Positions 35,212-43,629 of a stretch of DNA of 64,000 nucleotides are shown here, piece by piece. Each line of letters begins with the position of its first letter. Position 1 is the first letter of the stretch. The DNA lies in assembly GCF_965661665.1 (NCBI RefSeq), contig NZ_CBFIEO010000011.1, forward strand, positions 1 to 64,000. Reading direction: 5' to 3'. The position numbers and the translations under genes are program-made. The stretch comes from Cognatiyoonia sp965661665. Lineage in GTDB: Bacteria; Pseudomonadota; Alphaproteobacteria; Rhodobacterales; Rhodobacteraceae. Below the pieces are notes generated by a model. The model ran no database searches. It worked only from the letters and a program-made list of their open reading frames with translations, and was not told where the DNA came from.

Positions 35212-36096
35212 TTATTTAGCAATCGCTTCCAGCACGGCCTCACCCAGTGTAGCTGGGCTATCGGCCACGACGATGCCCGCGGACTTCATCGCTTCAATCT
35301 TGCTTTCCGCGTCGCCTTTGCCACCGGCGACGATCGCGCCCGCGTGGCCCATGCGGCGGCCTGGAGGTGCGGTGCGGCCTGCGATGAAGCCAGCGGTAGG
35401 CTTCCAACGGCCTTTCTTGCGCTGTTCGGTCAGGAATTCGGCAGCTTCTTCTTCCGCGGTGCCGCCGATTTCGCCAATCATGATGATGGATTCTGTCTCA
35501 TCATCATCAAGGAACATGTCGAGGACGTCGATATGCTCCGTCCCTTTAATTGGATCGCCGCCAATGCCCACAGCTGTAGACTGGCCCAGGCCGCTGTCAG
35601 AGGTTTGCTTGACGGCCTCATAGGTCAGCGTGCCGGAGCGGGACACAACGCCAACGGAGCCGCGTTTGTGGATGTGGCCGGGCATGATGCCGATTTTGCA
35701 GGCGTTTGGTGTGATGATGCCGGGGCAGTTCGGACCGATGAGGCGAGAGCCGGAGCCTTCCAAAGCGCGCTTGACCTTCATCATGTCGAGCACGGGGATG
35801 CCTTCAGTGATGCAGATGATGAGTTCCATCTTTGTGTCGATCGCCTCGAGGATGGAGTCCGCTGCGAAGGGCGGCGGGACATAGATGACGGAGGCGTTGG
35901 CTCCTGTCGCGAGCTTTGCTTCGTGGACGCTATCGAACACAGGCAGGCCGAGGTGGGTTTGACCGCCTTTGCCCGGTGTCACGCCGCCAACCATCTTGGT
36001 CCCATAGGCTTGGGCCTGTTCGGTGTGGAACGTGCCTTGGGACCCGGTGAGGCCCTGACAGATGACTTTGGTGTTTTCGTCGACAAGGATGGCCAT
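35212..36096 (-). CDS. sucD: Succinyl-CoA synthetase, alpha subunit
   Basis: The 294-residue subunit has the CoA-binding start ILVDENTKVICQGLTGSQG, GRSGTLTYEAV and the phosphohistidine loop GHAGAI with His251. With SucC it makes ATP or GTP from succinyl-CoA. ATG 36096 is chosen from the family start; the upstream extension to 36204 is not conserved. Two small secreted-protein genes separate it from sucC. Confidence 0.95.
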   Translation of the reverse strand: MAILVDENTKVICQGLTGSQGTFHTEQAQAYGTKMVGGVTPGKGGQTHLGLPVFDSVHEAKLATGANASVIYVPPPFAADSILEAIDTKMELIICITEGIPVLDMMKVKRALEGSGSRLIGPNCPGIITPNACKIGIMPGHIHKRGSVGVVSRSGTLTYEAVKQTSDSGLGQSTAVGIGGDPIKGTEHIDVLDMFLDDDETESIIMIGEIGGTAEEEAAEFLTEQRKKGRWKPTAGFIAGRTAPPGRRMGHAGAIVAGGKGDAESKIEAMKSAGIVVADSPATLGEAVLEAIAK

Positions 36097-36107
36097 GTGC
36101 GTTTCCC

Positions 36108-36542
36108 TTAGAATTGTTTGGCTTGGGTACGAAGGGTGTGGCCTTCGTCGTTTTCGGTGAATTCGATGGTTAAGGTGATGGTGACGGTGCCGTCTTGGAC
36201 CCAATCCCAGATTACGCCGCCATCGGTGTAGTCCGCCTCTGGCAGCGGATCGAATTCGGCTTCGACGTGGGTGATGAGACCATCATAAAGGTCCGCCCCG
36301 TCGCCGCCAATGGCGGGGGAGATCGTGAGCGTGCAGGTGCCGCCTTCCCAATTGCCATCAAAGGTGGCGAGGATGTCGCTGTCCGTAGGGCTGAAGGCAA
36401 AATCGGTGCCTGCTTCCGCCGCATCCCAGCCGAAGGCCGTGTCAAAGAGAAGAAACTCTTTCTCCATTAGCGGGGTGAGTTTAGGGGAACAGGTCGCCAT
36501 GAACACATGTCCGATCTGGGCCGCGCTGGGCGAAGTGTTCAT
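36108..36542 (-). CDS. Hypothetical exported protein, start uncertain
   Basis: The given start is the internal ATG 36542 (144 residues), but the same frame upstream encodes a signal-peptide-like stretch (GRAVGVLVIAATTATA-DP). The only start candidate before it is CTG at 36629; the ATG may have been lost. The mature part (FGWDAAEAGTDFAFSPTDSD, GGTCTLTISPA) is not recognised. It lies between the small lipoprotein and sucD. If the CTG is not used, the protein would stay inside the cell and may be non-functional. Confidence 0.5.
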   Translation of the reverse strand: MNTSPSAAQIGHVFMATCSPKLTPLMEKEFLLFDTAFGWDAAEAGTDFAFSPTDSDILATFDGNWEGGTCTLTISPAIGGDGADLYDGLITHVEAEFDPLPEADYTDGGVIWDWVQDGTVTITLTIEFTENDEGHTLRTQAKQF

Positions 36543-36658
36543 CGGGCTGCCTTGAGGGTCGGCGGTTGCGGTGGTGGCCGCAATGACCAATACGCCAACA
36601 GCACGACCGCAGCCCCCGCGAGAGGACAGCTGTGAAGTGCTTTGAATGTGGGGTTTGC

Positions 36659-36853
36659 TTACTGGAGTGTGTAAGGCAATACGGCTTTTGGTCCGCAGCG
36701 CAAGTCGCCACCCGTCATGTATTGCGCGTAGGCACCAAACTCCGGGCAGGATGTTACGCCGGTTTTGGCCCGCGTCACGCCCTCTGTCCCGCTCATACAA
36801 GCGCTCAAACCGATCAAGGCTACCATTGGCAGCATCATCTTCGAAATTGTCAT
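36659..36853 (-). CDS. Small lipoprotein of unknown function
   Basis: The 64-residue protein has a lipoprotein signal (ISKMMLPMVALIGLSAC) and a mature part containing CPEFGAYAQYMTGGDLRCGP. ATG 36853 is favoured over ATG 36859 because GGAAAGG is then nine bases away. It follows sucC on the same strand. I believe similar short lipoproteins occur near sucC in roseobacters, but could not verify this. Role unknown. Confidence 0.65.
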   Translation of the reverse strand: MTISKMMLPMVALIGLSACMSGTEGVTRAKTGVTSCPEFGAYAQYMTGGDLRCGPKAVLPYTLQ

Positions 36854-36998
36854 AACCATTGACCTTTCCACACCGTGGTCCCACGCCCAATCGACGCTTC
36901 AAAGAAGTCGCCAGAGATTCGACGGCTCCTTCCTGACGCGGCGAGCGGGTGGTTTTGGGGTGGAAATCGGGCAATGTCATGACGTCTCGCCTGCCATT

Positions 36999-38192
36999 CT
37001 AGCCTTTGACCGCGTGCACGATTTTTTGTGCGCCGTCTTTCAAATCGTCCGCAGCGATCACATCAACATCGGAATTGTTGATGATGTCCTTGCCTTCTTG
37101 GACGTTTGTGCCTTCGAGACGGACAACCAGCGGAACCTTGAGGCCCACTTCTTTCACGGCTTCAACGACGCCTTCGGCGATCACGTCGCAGCGCATGATG
37201 CCACCGAAAATATTGACGAGGATGCCTTTGACGTTGGGGTCGGAGGTGATAATTTTGAACGCCTCGGTGACCTTTTCTTTTGTCGCGCCGCCGCCCACGT
37301 CGAGGAAGTTCGCAGGCTCTGCGCCGTAGAGTTTGATGATGTCCATTGTGGCCATCGCAAGACCAGCGCCGTTGACCATGCAGCCGATTTCGCCGTCGAG
37401 GGCGATGTAGTTGAGGTCAAACTTGGAGGCGGCGAGCTCTTTCTCGTCTTCTTCAGTCTCATCGCGCAGGGCGGCAACGTCGGCGTGGCGGTAGACCGCA
37501 TTGCCATCGAAAGACACTTTAGTGTCGAGCACTTTCAGGTCGCCTTTGTCAGTGACGATGAGGGGGTTGATCTCCAACATCTCCATGTCTTTCTCGATGA
37601 AGGCTTTGTAAAGGATGCCCATCAGGTTGACGCATTGCTTGACCTGCTGGCCCTTGAGGCCAAGCGCGAAGGCCACGCGGCGGCCATGGTATGGTTGATA
37701 GCCTGTGGCTGGATCAACGGTGAAGTTTAGGATTTTTTCAGGGGTGGAGGCTGCGACCTCCTCAATGTCCATACCGCCTTCGGTGGAGCAGACGAACCCC
37801 ACGCGGGACGTGGCACGGTCGACGAGGAGGGCGAGGTACATTTCTGTTTCGATGTCAGAACCGTCTTCGATGTAGATGCGATTGACCTGCTTGCCTGCAG
37901 GACCGGTTTGATGGGTCATGAGGGTGCGGCCTAGCATCTTTTTGGCTTCTTCGGCGGCTTCCTGCACCGATTTGGTCAGGCGGACACCGCCCGCTTCGCC
38001 GGCGTCGGCTTCTTTGAACTTGCCTTTGCCGCGCCCACCTGCGTGGATCTGCGCCTTTACGACCCAGAGGGGGCCATCAAGCTCACCCGCTGCCGTTTTC
38101 GCGTCTTCGGCTTTGAGGACCGCGCGGCCGTCGCTGACGGGTGCCCCGAAATCGCGCAGAAGCGCTTTGGCTTGATATTCATGGATGTTCAT
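36999..38192 (-). CDS. sucC: Succinyl-CoA synthetase, beta subunit
   Basis: The 397-residue ATP-grasp subunit starts MNIHEYQAKALLRDFG and has KAQIHAGGRGKG, YIEDGSDIETEMY and GGATKEKVTEAF. It pairs with SucD in the TCA cycle. It is the first gene of the suc operon; its promoter region (38193-38440) holds the paired palindrome 96 bp upstream of the start. MtkA at 5.6 kb is its serine-cycle paralogue. Confidence 0.95.
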   Translation of the reverse strand: MNIHEYQAKALLRDFGAPVSDGRAVLKAEDAKTAAGELDGPLWVVKAQIHAGGRGKGKFKEADAGEAGGVRLTKSVQEAAEEAKKMLGRTLMTHQTGPAGKQVNRIYIEDGSDIETEMYLALLVDRATSRVGFVCSTEGGMDIEEVAASTPEKILNFTVDPATGYQPYHGRRVAFALGLKGQQVKQCVNLMGILYKAFIEKDMEMLEINPLIVTDKGDLKVLDTKVSFDGNAVYRHADVAALRDETEEDEKELAASKFDLNYIALDGEIGCMVNGAGLAMATMDIIKLYGAEPANFLDVGGGATKEKVTEAFKIITSDPNVKGILVNIFGGIMRCDVIAEGVVEAVKEVGLKVPLVVRLEGTNVQEGKDIINNSDVDVIAADDLKDGAQKIVHAVKG

Positions 38193-38284
38193 AGCGATCC
38201 CTCGGCTGGTTCGATTTTGGACACTGAACCACAAATAGGAAGCCAGAAAAACTAGAACAGGGGGCGGATAGGTGAAAAAGCGAC

Positions 38285-38321
38285 ATTTGTGATCACACGT
38301 CAGAAAAGTGTGATCACAAAT
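38285..38321. promoter_or_regulatory. Paired GTGATCAC operators upstream of sucC
   Basis: Two cores GTGATCAC lie at 38289-38296 and 38310-38317, exactly 21 bp apart. The 14-bp flanked copies ATTTGTGATCACAC and GTGTGATCACAAAT are perfect inverted copies. The spacing of two helical turns puts two dimers on one face of the DNA. This is the only regulatory signal between the mdh terminator and sucC. Confidence 0.8.
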
Positions 38322-38389
38322 ATGTGGAATGTTATGAAAGCCTCGCGCGAATGCTATGAAAAGCCTGTAATTCTTTGAGTCGCGGCAAC

Positions 38390-38419
38390 AAAAAAGCGCC
38401 CGTCGATGCGGGCGCTTTT
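38390..38419 (-). terminator. Rho-independent terminator of mdh
   Basis: GCGCCCG pairs with CGGGCGC over a 6-base loop. On the minus strand the hairpin is followed by six T, 22 bp after the mdh stop. It separates mdh from the suc operon. Confidence 0.9.
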
Positions 38420-38440
38420 GAGGATATTTGTTTTGGGATG

Positions 38441-39409
38441 TTAGCCCAGAGAGCTATCGATGCACTTACAGGCGTCGACCAAGCCCTTCACGGCGTCGAC
38501 GGATTTGTCGAACATTGCTTGTTCGTCTTTATTCATCTTGATCTCGACCACACGCTCGATCCCGCCGGCACCAATGATGGTCGGGACGCCGACATAGATG
38601 CCGTCTTGGCCATACTGACCGTCAACATGTGCCGCGCAAGGCAGCAGGCGCTTTTGGTCTTTGAGGTAGGCTTCGGCCATTTCGATGCCGGAGGTGGCAG
38701 GCGCGTAGAAGGCGGAGCCCGTTTTTAGTAGGCCAACGATCTCAGCGCCGCCGTCGCGGGTGCGTTGGATGATTGCGTCGAGCTTTTCTTGCGTGGTCCA
38801 GCCCATCTCTACCAGATCGGGGAGCGGGATGCCTGCGACGGTAGAATAACGGGCCAGTGGGACCATCGTGTCGCCGTGGCCGCCCAGAACGAAGGCTGTG
38901 ACATCGCGCATGGAGACGTCAAACTCTTCAGCAAGGAAGTGACGGAAGCGTGCGCTGTCCAAAACTCCCGCCATGCCGCAGACCATGTTGTGCGGCAGAC
39001 CGGAGAATTCGCGCAGTGCCCACACCATCGCGTCGAGCGGGTTGGTGATGCAGATGACGAATGCGTTCGGCGCGTGGGCGGCAATGCCTTCGCCCACAGA
39101 TTTCATAACCTTGAGGTTGATGCCCAAAAGGTCATCACGGCTCATGCCTGGCTTGCGCGCAACACCGGCGGTGACGATGCAGACGTCCGCGCCTGAGATG
39201 TCGGTGTAGTCGTTTGTGCCTTTGAGAGCGACATCGATGCCAGCGACAGGGCCAGCCTCTGCGATGTCGAGGCCTTTGCCCCGTGCGATGTCGCCTTCTT
39301 CGGCGATGTCGAAGAGGACGACGTCGCCCAGTTCTTTGATTGCTGCGAGGTGTGCGAGGGTGCCGCCGATTTGTCCGGCACCGATGAGGGCAATCTTGGG
39401 TCTAGCCAT
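38441..39409 (-). CDS. mdh: Malate dehydrogenase
   Basis: The 322-residue LDH-like malate dehydrogenase has NAD motif GAGQIGG (10-16), the substrate Arg in GVARKPGMSRDDL, TNPLDAM and the catalytic His in LGGHGDTMVPL. It oxidises malate to oxaloacetate for the TCA and serine cycles. ATG 39409 is preferred. It is a separate transcription unit ahead of suc because of the terminator at 38390-38419. Confidence 0.96.
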   Translation of the reverse strand: MARPKIALIGAGQIGGTLAHLAAIKELGDVVLFDIAEEGDIARGKGLDIAEAGPVAGIDVALKGTNDYTDISGADVCIVTAGVARKPGMSRDDLLGINLKVMKSVGEGIAAHAPNAFVICITNPLDAMVWALREFSGLPHNMVCGMAGVLDSARFRHFLAEEFDVSMRDVTAFVLGGHGDTMVPLARYSTVAGIPLPDLVEMGWTTQEKLDAIIQRTRDGGAEIVGLLKTGSAFYAPATSGIEMAEAYLKDQKRLLPCAAHVDGQYGQDGIYVGVPTIIGAGGIERVVEIKMNKDEQAMFDKSVDAVKGLVDACKCIDSSLG

Positions 39410-39523
39410 GCGAGTCATCCTATACGACGTAGATTTCGGGGGTGTGACTAGTCGTTTGTGGCTGACCGTGCAAGTGCGCTGCGCTGCGGCGAGAGGCGAA
39501 AACTTCGACTGGACCGAGTTGCG

Positions 39524-39838
39524 TTAGGCGCCTGGATCCATGTTCGGGAGGTCTTTTGCGAGGTTTTGATAGTGCTCACTTGCAGCGACAATGCAAGTCA
39601 GGCTGGAACTTTGCGTGATCGTAATGGTCCAAGTGCCGGTGGTCTCTGACGCGAAAAGCTCATGGAGGCTGTTGTCGCCATTTAGCGCTGCAATATGCCT
39701 GCTTTAATAACAGATTTCGGCCAGTCTTTGCGCCACGGCGTCGCGCGGGCCGCAGTTGCCAGACTGGGCGGGCGCCATTTCTGCGGTCTCCAGCATGGCG
39801 CCTAATGCGAGGGAGGTCAGGAAGAGTTTCTGCTGCAT
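39524..39838 (-). pseudogene. Small exported protein, interrupted by a TAA codon
   Basis: From ATG 39838 the frame encodes a signal peptide (QQKLFLTSLALGAML), then GNCGPRDAVAQRLAEICY, and stops at TAA 39704-39706 (codon 45). The same frame then continues for 59 codons with DNSLHELFASETTGTWTITITQ and ends at 39524. The second half has the features of the rest of a secreted protein of about 104 residues. So one nonsense change splits the gene. I recall intact relatives in roseobacters, but this was not checked. Confidence 0.75.
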
Positions 39839-40036
39839 GTTATCGTGCCTCAAATGGGTGGGTTGGAAAGAAGACGAAAAAATTGTTTCTTGTGCTTGGT
39901 GAAATTTGTCCCTGTTGCGCGGCACTTATTGGTTAATGGACCGTCACGCAGGGGAATTTGCCGCGATGCAGCAATTTTGGCTTGAATGATCTGTTCGAAA
40001 TGGTTCATTCATGCGCAACATTATTTCGAGGTCGCC

Positions 40037-40879
40037 ATGCAGAATCGTCCGACACGGTCCGCTCTCTACATTCCTGGCTCGCGCGCACGCGCGATTGAAA
40101 AGGCGCGGGGGTTGCCTGTGGATGTGATCCTGTTCGATCTAGAAGATGCGGTTGCACCGGATGAAAAGGCTGCGGCGCGGGAGACGATTGTGGCCGAGTT
40201 GGCGGCAGGCGGATTTGGGGTGCGGTATCGTGTCGTGCGGATCAACGCGCTCGACACGGAGTGGGGTGCTGATGACGCGGCGGCTTTGGAAGCGGCCGAT
40301 TTTGATGCGGTGCTGTTGCCAAAAGTGGGTAGCGCTGCAGATGTGGACGCCTTGGCGGCTTTGCTGCCAGATCGGAAGATTTGGGCCATGATCGAGACGC
40401 CGCAAGGTGTTCTAAATGCATTGGAAATTGCAGGCTATCCGGCGTTGGAAGGGTTCGTGATAGGGACGAACGACTTGGCCAAGGAGCTGAACTCACGCGG
40501 TCGTGCTGCAATGACAACTGCGCTTCAGATGAGCCTCTTGGCCGCGCGGATGCACGGGGTCGTGGCGATTGATGGCGTCTATAACGCCTTCAAAGACGAA
40601 GACGGGCTGCGGGCGGAATGTGAAGAGGGGCGCCATTTTGGCTTTGATGGAAAATCGCTAATCCATCCAGCACAGGTTGAGATTGCCAATAACGTCTTTG
40701 GTCCAACAACGGCAGATGTGGATTTGGCGCAGCGGCAGATTGATGCCTTCAAAGGCGCTGTTGCTGCTGGTCAGGGTGTCGCAGTTGTAGACGGAAAGAT
40801 CGTAGAAAACTTGCATTTGGAGACAGCCCGCGCGACGTTGGCGAAAGCAGAAGCTATCGCGATGTTGGAGGCGTCATGA
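40037..40879 (+). CDS. mcl2: (3S)-malyl-CoA thioesterase (Mcl2, CitE-like)
   Basis: The 280-residue HpcH/CitE-fold protein has LFDLEDAVAPDEK, RINALDTEWG, LPKVG, a shorter FVIGTNDLAKEL block and GKSLIHPAQVEIAN. In Rhodobacter the paralogue Mcl2 hydrolyses malyl-CoA to malate in the ethylmalonyl-CoA pathway. The shorter length than MclA and the neighbours mch and sdh support that role. ATG 40037 is chosen over an upstream start at 39986. It is coupled to the NnrU gene by a 4-bp overlap. Confidence 0.85.
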   Translation: MQNRPTRSALYIPGSRARAIEKARGLPVDVILFDLEDAVAPDEKAAARETIVAELAAGGFGVRYRVVRINALDTEWGADDAAALEAADFDAVLLPKVGSAADVDALAALLPDRKIWAMIETPQGVLNALEIAGYPALEGFVIGTNDLAKELNSRGRAAMTTALQMSLLAARMHGVVAIDGVYNAFKDEDGLRAECEEGRHFGFDGKSLIHPAQVEIANNVFGPTTADVDLAQRQIDAFKGAVAAGQGVAVVDGKIVENLHLETARATLAKAEAIAMLEAS

Positions 40880-41421
40880 TCTTAATAGCAGCAGGTTTGA
40901 TCCTTTGGAGTTTGGCTCACTTTTGGAAGCGTTACGCGCCTGACCACCGCGCCGGATTTGGGGAGCGGGGGAAGGCGATTGTCGCTCTTGCCTCAGTCGC
41001 GGCGATTGTTTTGATGGTCATTGGCTACCGCGGTGCTGAGGGGACGTTTTATTGGGGGCGGTCGACCGCCCTGACGGGAATAAATAACCTTTTGATATTA
41101 TTTTCTTTTTACTTGTTTGCAGCGAGTGGCGCGAAGACGCGGGTGACGAACTTTATCCGCCACCCACAACTGACGGCAGTTGTTATATGGAGTGTGGCGC
41201 ATATCTTGGTGAACGGAGATAGCCCATCCTTCCTTTTGTTTGGTGGCTTGGCGGTTTGGGCCTTGGCGGAGATGGCTGTGATCAACCGTGCCGAAGGGCC
41301 TCGCGCTCCGTACCATGCGGTGCCAATCAAGAAAGAGGCAACAGCGCTTATTGTGACGGTCGTCGTCTTTTCAATCGTTTCGGCTGTTCACATTTGGCTC
41401 GGCTACAACCCGTTTGGATAA
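40876..41421 (+). CDS. NnrU-family membrane protein
   Basis: The 181-residue protein has five or six membrane segments and the NnrU-type pattern (WSLAHFWKRYAPDHR, FIRHPQLTAVVIWSVAHIL with conserved histidines). NnrU was named from denitrification clusters and may handle heme or a carotenoid-like isomerisation, but the function is not settled. It is co-transcribed with mcl2 and followed three bases later by the DUF1737 gene. Confidence 0.85.
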   Translation: MILIAAGLILWSLAHFWKRYAPDHRAGFGERGKAIVALASVAAIVLMVIGYRGAEGTFYWGRSTALTGINNLLILFSFYLFAASGAKTRVTNFIRHPQLTAVVIWSVAHILVNGDSPSFLLFGGLAVWALAEMAVINRAEGPRAPYHAVPIKKEATALIVTVVVFSIVSAVHIWLGYNPFG

Positions 41422-41424
41422 GAC

Positions 41425-41628
41425 ATGCAACTTTATCGGCTGCTGACAGAGGACGATACGGCCGCCTTTTGCCATAAGGTTTCGGACGCGATTTCAAAGG
41501 GTTGGACGCTTTACGGTGATCCAAAATATGCCTTTGACCATGCCAATGGCGTGATGCGCTGTGCGCAGGCTGTCGTGAAGGACGTGGACGCTGAGTATCA
41601 TCCAGACATGAAATTGGGACAACAATGA
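41425..41628 (+). CDS. DUF1737-domain protein
   Basis: The 67-residue protein begins QLYRLLTEDDTAAFCHKV and has SKGWTLYGDPKYAFD, the DUF1737 pattern. Function unknown. Its stop overlaps the mch start by 4 bp (ATGA), so it is part of the mcl2-mch operon. Confidence 0.85.
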   Translation: MQLYRLLTEDDTAAFCHKVSDAISKGWTLYGDPKYAFDHANGVMRCAQAVVKDVDAEYHPDMKLGQQ

Positions 41629-42650
41629 GCAAGACCAATCCGGGCCGCTTTTTCGAAGACTATTCTGTAGGGCAGGTGATCCAGCACGCGGTGCCTCGCA
41701 CCGTTTCGGGTGGGGAACGGGCGATGTATCATGCGCTCTATCCTGCACGTGGGGCACTTTATTCATCGGATGCATTCGCGCAGGATTGCGGGCTTGCGGC
41801 GTCGCCTGTCGATGATCTAGTCGCGTTCCATCTGGTGTTTGGCAAGACCGTACCGGATGTGTCGCTGAATGCGGTGGCGAATTTGGGCTATGCCGAAGGG
41901 CGGTGGCTGAAACCTGCTTGGCCCGGTGACACGCTGCGGTCATCATCGGAAGTCATTGGTTTGAAACAGAATTCCAATGGCAAAACCGGTGTCGTTTGGG
42001 TTCGGACCCGTGGCGAAAACCAACATGGCGAGATTGTTATGGAGTATGTCCGCTGGGTCATGGTGCGTCGGCGGAGCCCGGGTGATGCGCCCGAGGCGGT
42101 CATTCCAGAACTGGCGAAGTCGGTCGATGCGGCCGATCTGGTGGTGCCGGAAGGTTTGGATTTCTCCAACTATAATTTTACTCTCGCGGGAGAGCCGCAC
42201 CGGATGTCGGATTACGCGGTGGGAGAGATTATCGACCACGTGGATGGTGTAACCGTCGAAGAGGCGGAGCATATGATGGCCACGCGCCTGTGGCAGAACA
42301 CGGCAAAGGTTCATTTTGATGCGACCAACGGGCCGGATGGCAAACGCCTGATCTATGGCGGACATGTGATTTCGATGGCGCGAGCGTTGTCGTTCAATGG
42401 CTTGGCCAATGCACAGATTATGGTGGCACTTAACAGCGGCGCCCATGCGAACCCCTGTTTCTCTGGCGATACAATCCGCGCGTGGTCTGAGGTGCTGGAT
42501 TTGGTTGAGACGGATGCGCCGGGCGTTGGTGCAGCGCGGCTGCGGCTGGTGGCGACCAAGGGCGCGGCGGGTGAATTGAAAGGCGACGACGGGAAGTATT
42601 TGCCCGATGTCCTGCTCGACCTTGATTACTGGGTTTTGATGCCGCTTTAG
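41625..42650 (+). CDS. mch: Mesaconyl-CoA hydratase (MaoC type)
   Basis: The 341-residue double hot-dog protein has the long Mch form. An N-terminal MaoC domain starts FFEDYSVGQVIQHAV, and a second begins at about residue 180. The hydratase motif lies around IYGGHVISMARALSFNGL. It hydrates mesaconyl-C1-CoA to beta-methylmalyl-CoA in the ethylmalonyl-CoA pathway. It is next to mcl2, as in Rhodobacter. It lies just before the sdh promoter region. Confidence 0.88.
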   Translation: MSKTNPGRFFEDYSVGQVIQHAVPRTVSGGERAMYHALYPARGALYSSDAFAQDCGLAASPVDDLVAFHLVFGKTVPDVSLNAVANLGYAEGRWLKPAWPGDTLRSSSEVIGLKQNSNGKTGVVWVRTRGENQHGEIVMEYVRWVMVRRRSPGDAPEAVIPELAKSVDAADLVVPEGLDFSNYNFTLAGEPHRMSDYAVGEIIDHVDGVTVEEAEHMMATRLWQNTAKVHFDATNGPDGKRLIYGGHVISMARALSFNGLANAQIMVALNSGAHANPCFSGDTIRAWSEVLDLVETDAPGVGAARLRLVATKGAAGELKGDDGKYLPDVLLDLDYWVLMPL

Positions 42651-42667
42651 GCACTTGCTTTCGATTT

Positions 42668-42696
42668 GTGATCACGCCAAAATTGCCTGTGATCAC
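42668..42696. promoter_or_regulatory. Paired GTGATCAC operators upstream of sdhC
   Basis: Cores GTGATCAC lie at 42668-42675 and 42689-42696, again exactly 21 bp apart, 139 bp before the sdhC start. The left flank reads GATTT and the right ends CATAT, like the suc pair. Confidence 0.8.
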
Positions 42697-42834
42697 ATAT
42701 CTGAGAAAAAGTGACGCAGATGGGGCTTTCTGTCAAAAATTGACACAAGCTTGCGTGACTCCAGCGCGTGTTTGGTGCACATAGGCACGCAAGCAAAACG
42801 GCGTGTGTGCGTCGTACACCAATAGGGGAGTGCT

Positions 42835-43224
42835 ATGGCAGACGTCAACAGGGGGAACCGGCCCCTTTCTCCGTTCATGATTGGGCCTTACTACCGCCCA
42901 CAAATGACATCGATGTCGTCGATTATGGTGCGCATTACGGCGATTATCTCGCTAGGCGTCGCTGTGTTGATCGTCGCTTGGTTGGTTGCTGCGGCAACAT
43001 CTGCTGATGCCTTTGCGATGGTGGACGGGCTGCTGCGCGTGGTTCTGGGCGATGTGATCTTCCTCTTCGCGACTTGGGCGATTTGGTATCACTTGCTGGG
43101 CCGCCTGCGTCATGTGATCTGGGATCTGGGCTATGGCATGGACGTCAAAACGGCCGAGGCGATGGGCCTGGTTATGTTCATTGGTGCGACGCTGCTCGCC
43201 ATCCTTACTTTTATCGTCACCTAA
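42835..43224 (+). CDS. sdhC: Succinate dehydrogenase cytochrome b556 subunit
   Basis: The 129-residue membrane anchor starts with RPLSPFMIGPYYRPQ and has three hydrophobic segments. The heme ligand is probably the His in LRHVIWDLG. It binds heme b and ubiquinone with SdhD. First gene of the sdh operon, regulated from the paired palindrome upstream. Confidence 0.93.
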   Translation: MADVNRGNRPLSPFMIGPYYRPQMTSMSSIMVRITAIISLGVAVLIVAWLVAAATSADAFAMVDGLLRVVLGDVIFLFATWAIWYHLLGRLRHVIWDLGYGMDVKTAEAMGLVMFIGATLLAILTFIVT

Positions 43225-43234
43225 GGAGCGCGCC

Positions 43235-43606
43235 ATGAGATTTATGACTGACCGTAAACGCGCGCAGGGCCTTGGGGCATCAGGGCATGGCACGCATCAC
43301 CACTGGCAGATGTTTGTGACATCGGTTTTGCTGTGTGCGCTTTTGCCGATTTTCATTTTCACTTTCGCCATCGGGTTTGGCGGTACGTATGAAGAGGTTC
43401 TGGCCTACTACAGCCGTCCGTTTCCCGCGATCGTGACCGCGTTGACTCTTGTTGTTGGATTGATCCACCTGCTGGGTGAGGCGACTGAAGCCATCGAGGA
43501 TTATATCGGCGGCCGCGCACGGCATCTGACGCTGATTGCCGTGAACGGGCTTTGCTACACATTGATCGCTGCCGGGCTTTTTGCCTTGGTCAAGCTTGCC
43601 CTTTGA
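43235..43606 (+). CDS. sdhD: Succinate dehydrogenase membrane anchor subunit
   Basis: The 123-residue anchor has GASGHGTHHHWQMFVTS at the N-terminus and three membrane segments; His in LIHLLGEATEAIEDY may ligate heme or face quinone. ATG 43235 follows AAGGAG at 43223-43228. It lies 10 bp after sdhC. Confidence 0.93.
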   Translation: MRFMTDRKRAQGLGASGHGTHHHWQMFVTSVLLCALLPIFIFTFAIGFGGTYEEVLAYYSRPFPAIVTALTLVVGLIHLLGEATEAIEDYIGGRARHLTLIAVNGLCYTLIAAGLFALVKLAL

Positions 43607-43629
43607 TTTCCGCTGCAAGGAACATCTGA

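Noticed and set aside
36543..36980. N-terminal extension of the exported hypothetical protein to 36980
   Set aside because: It runs through the small lipoprotein gene in another frame, and only the part near 36629 looks like a signal peptide.
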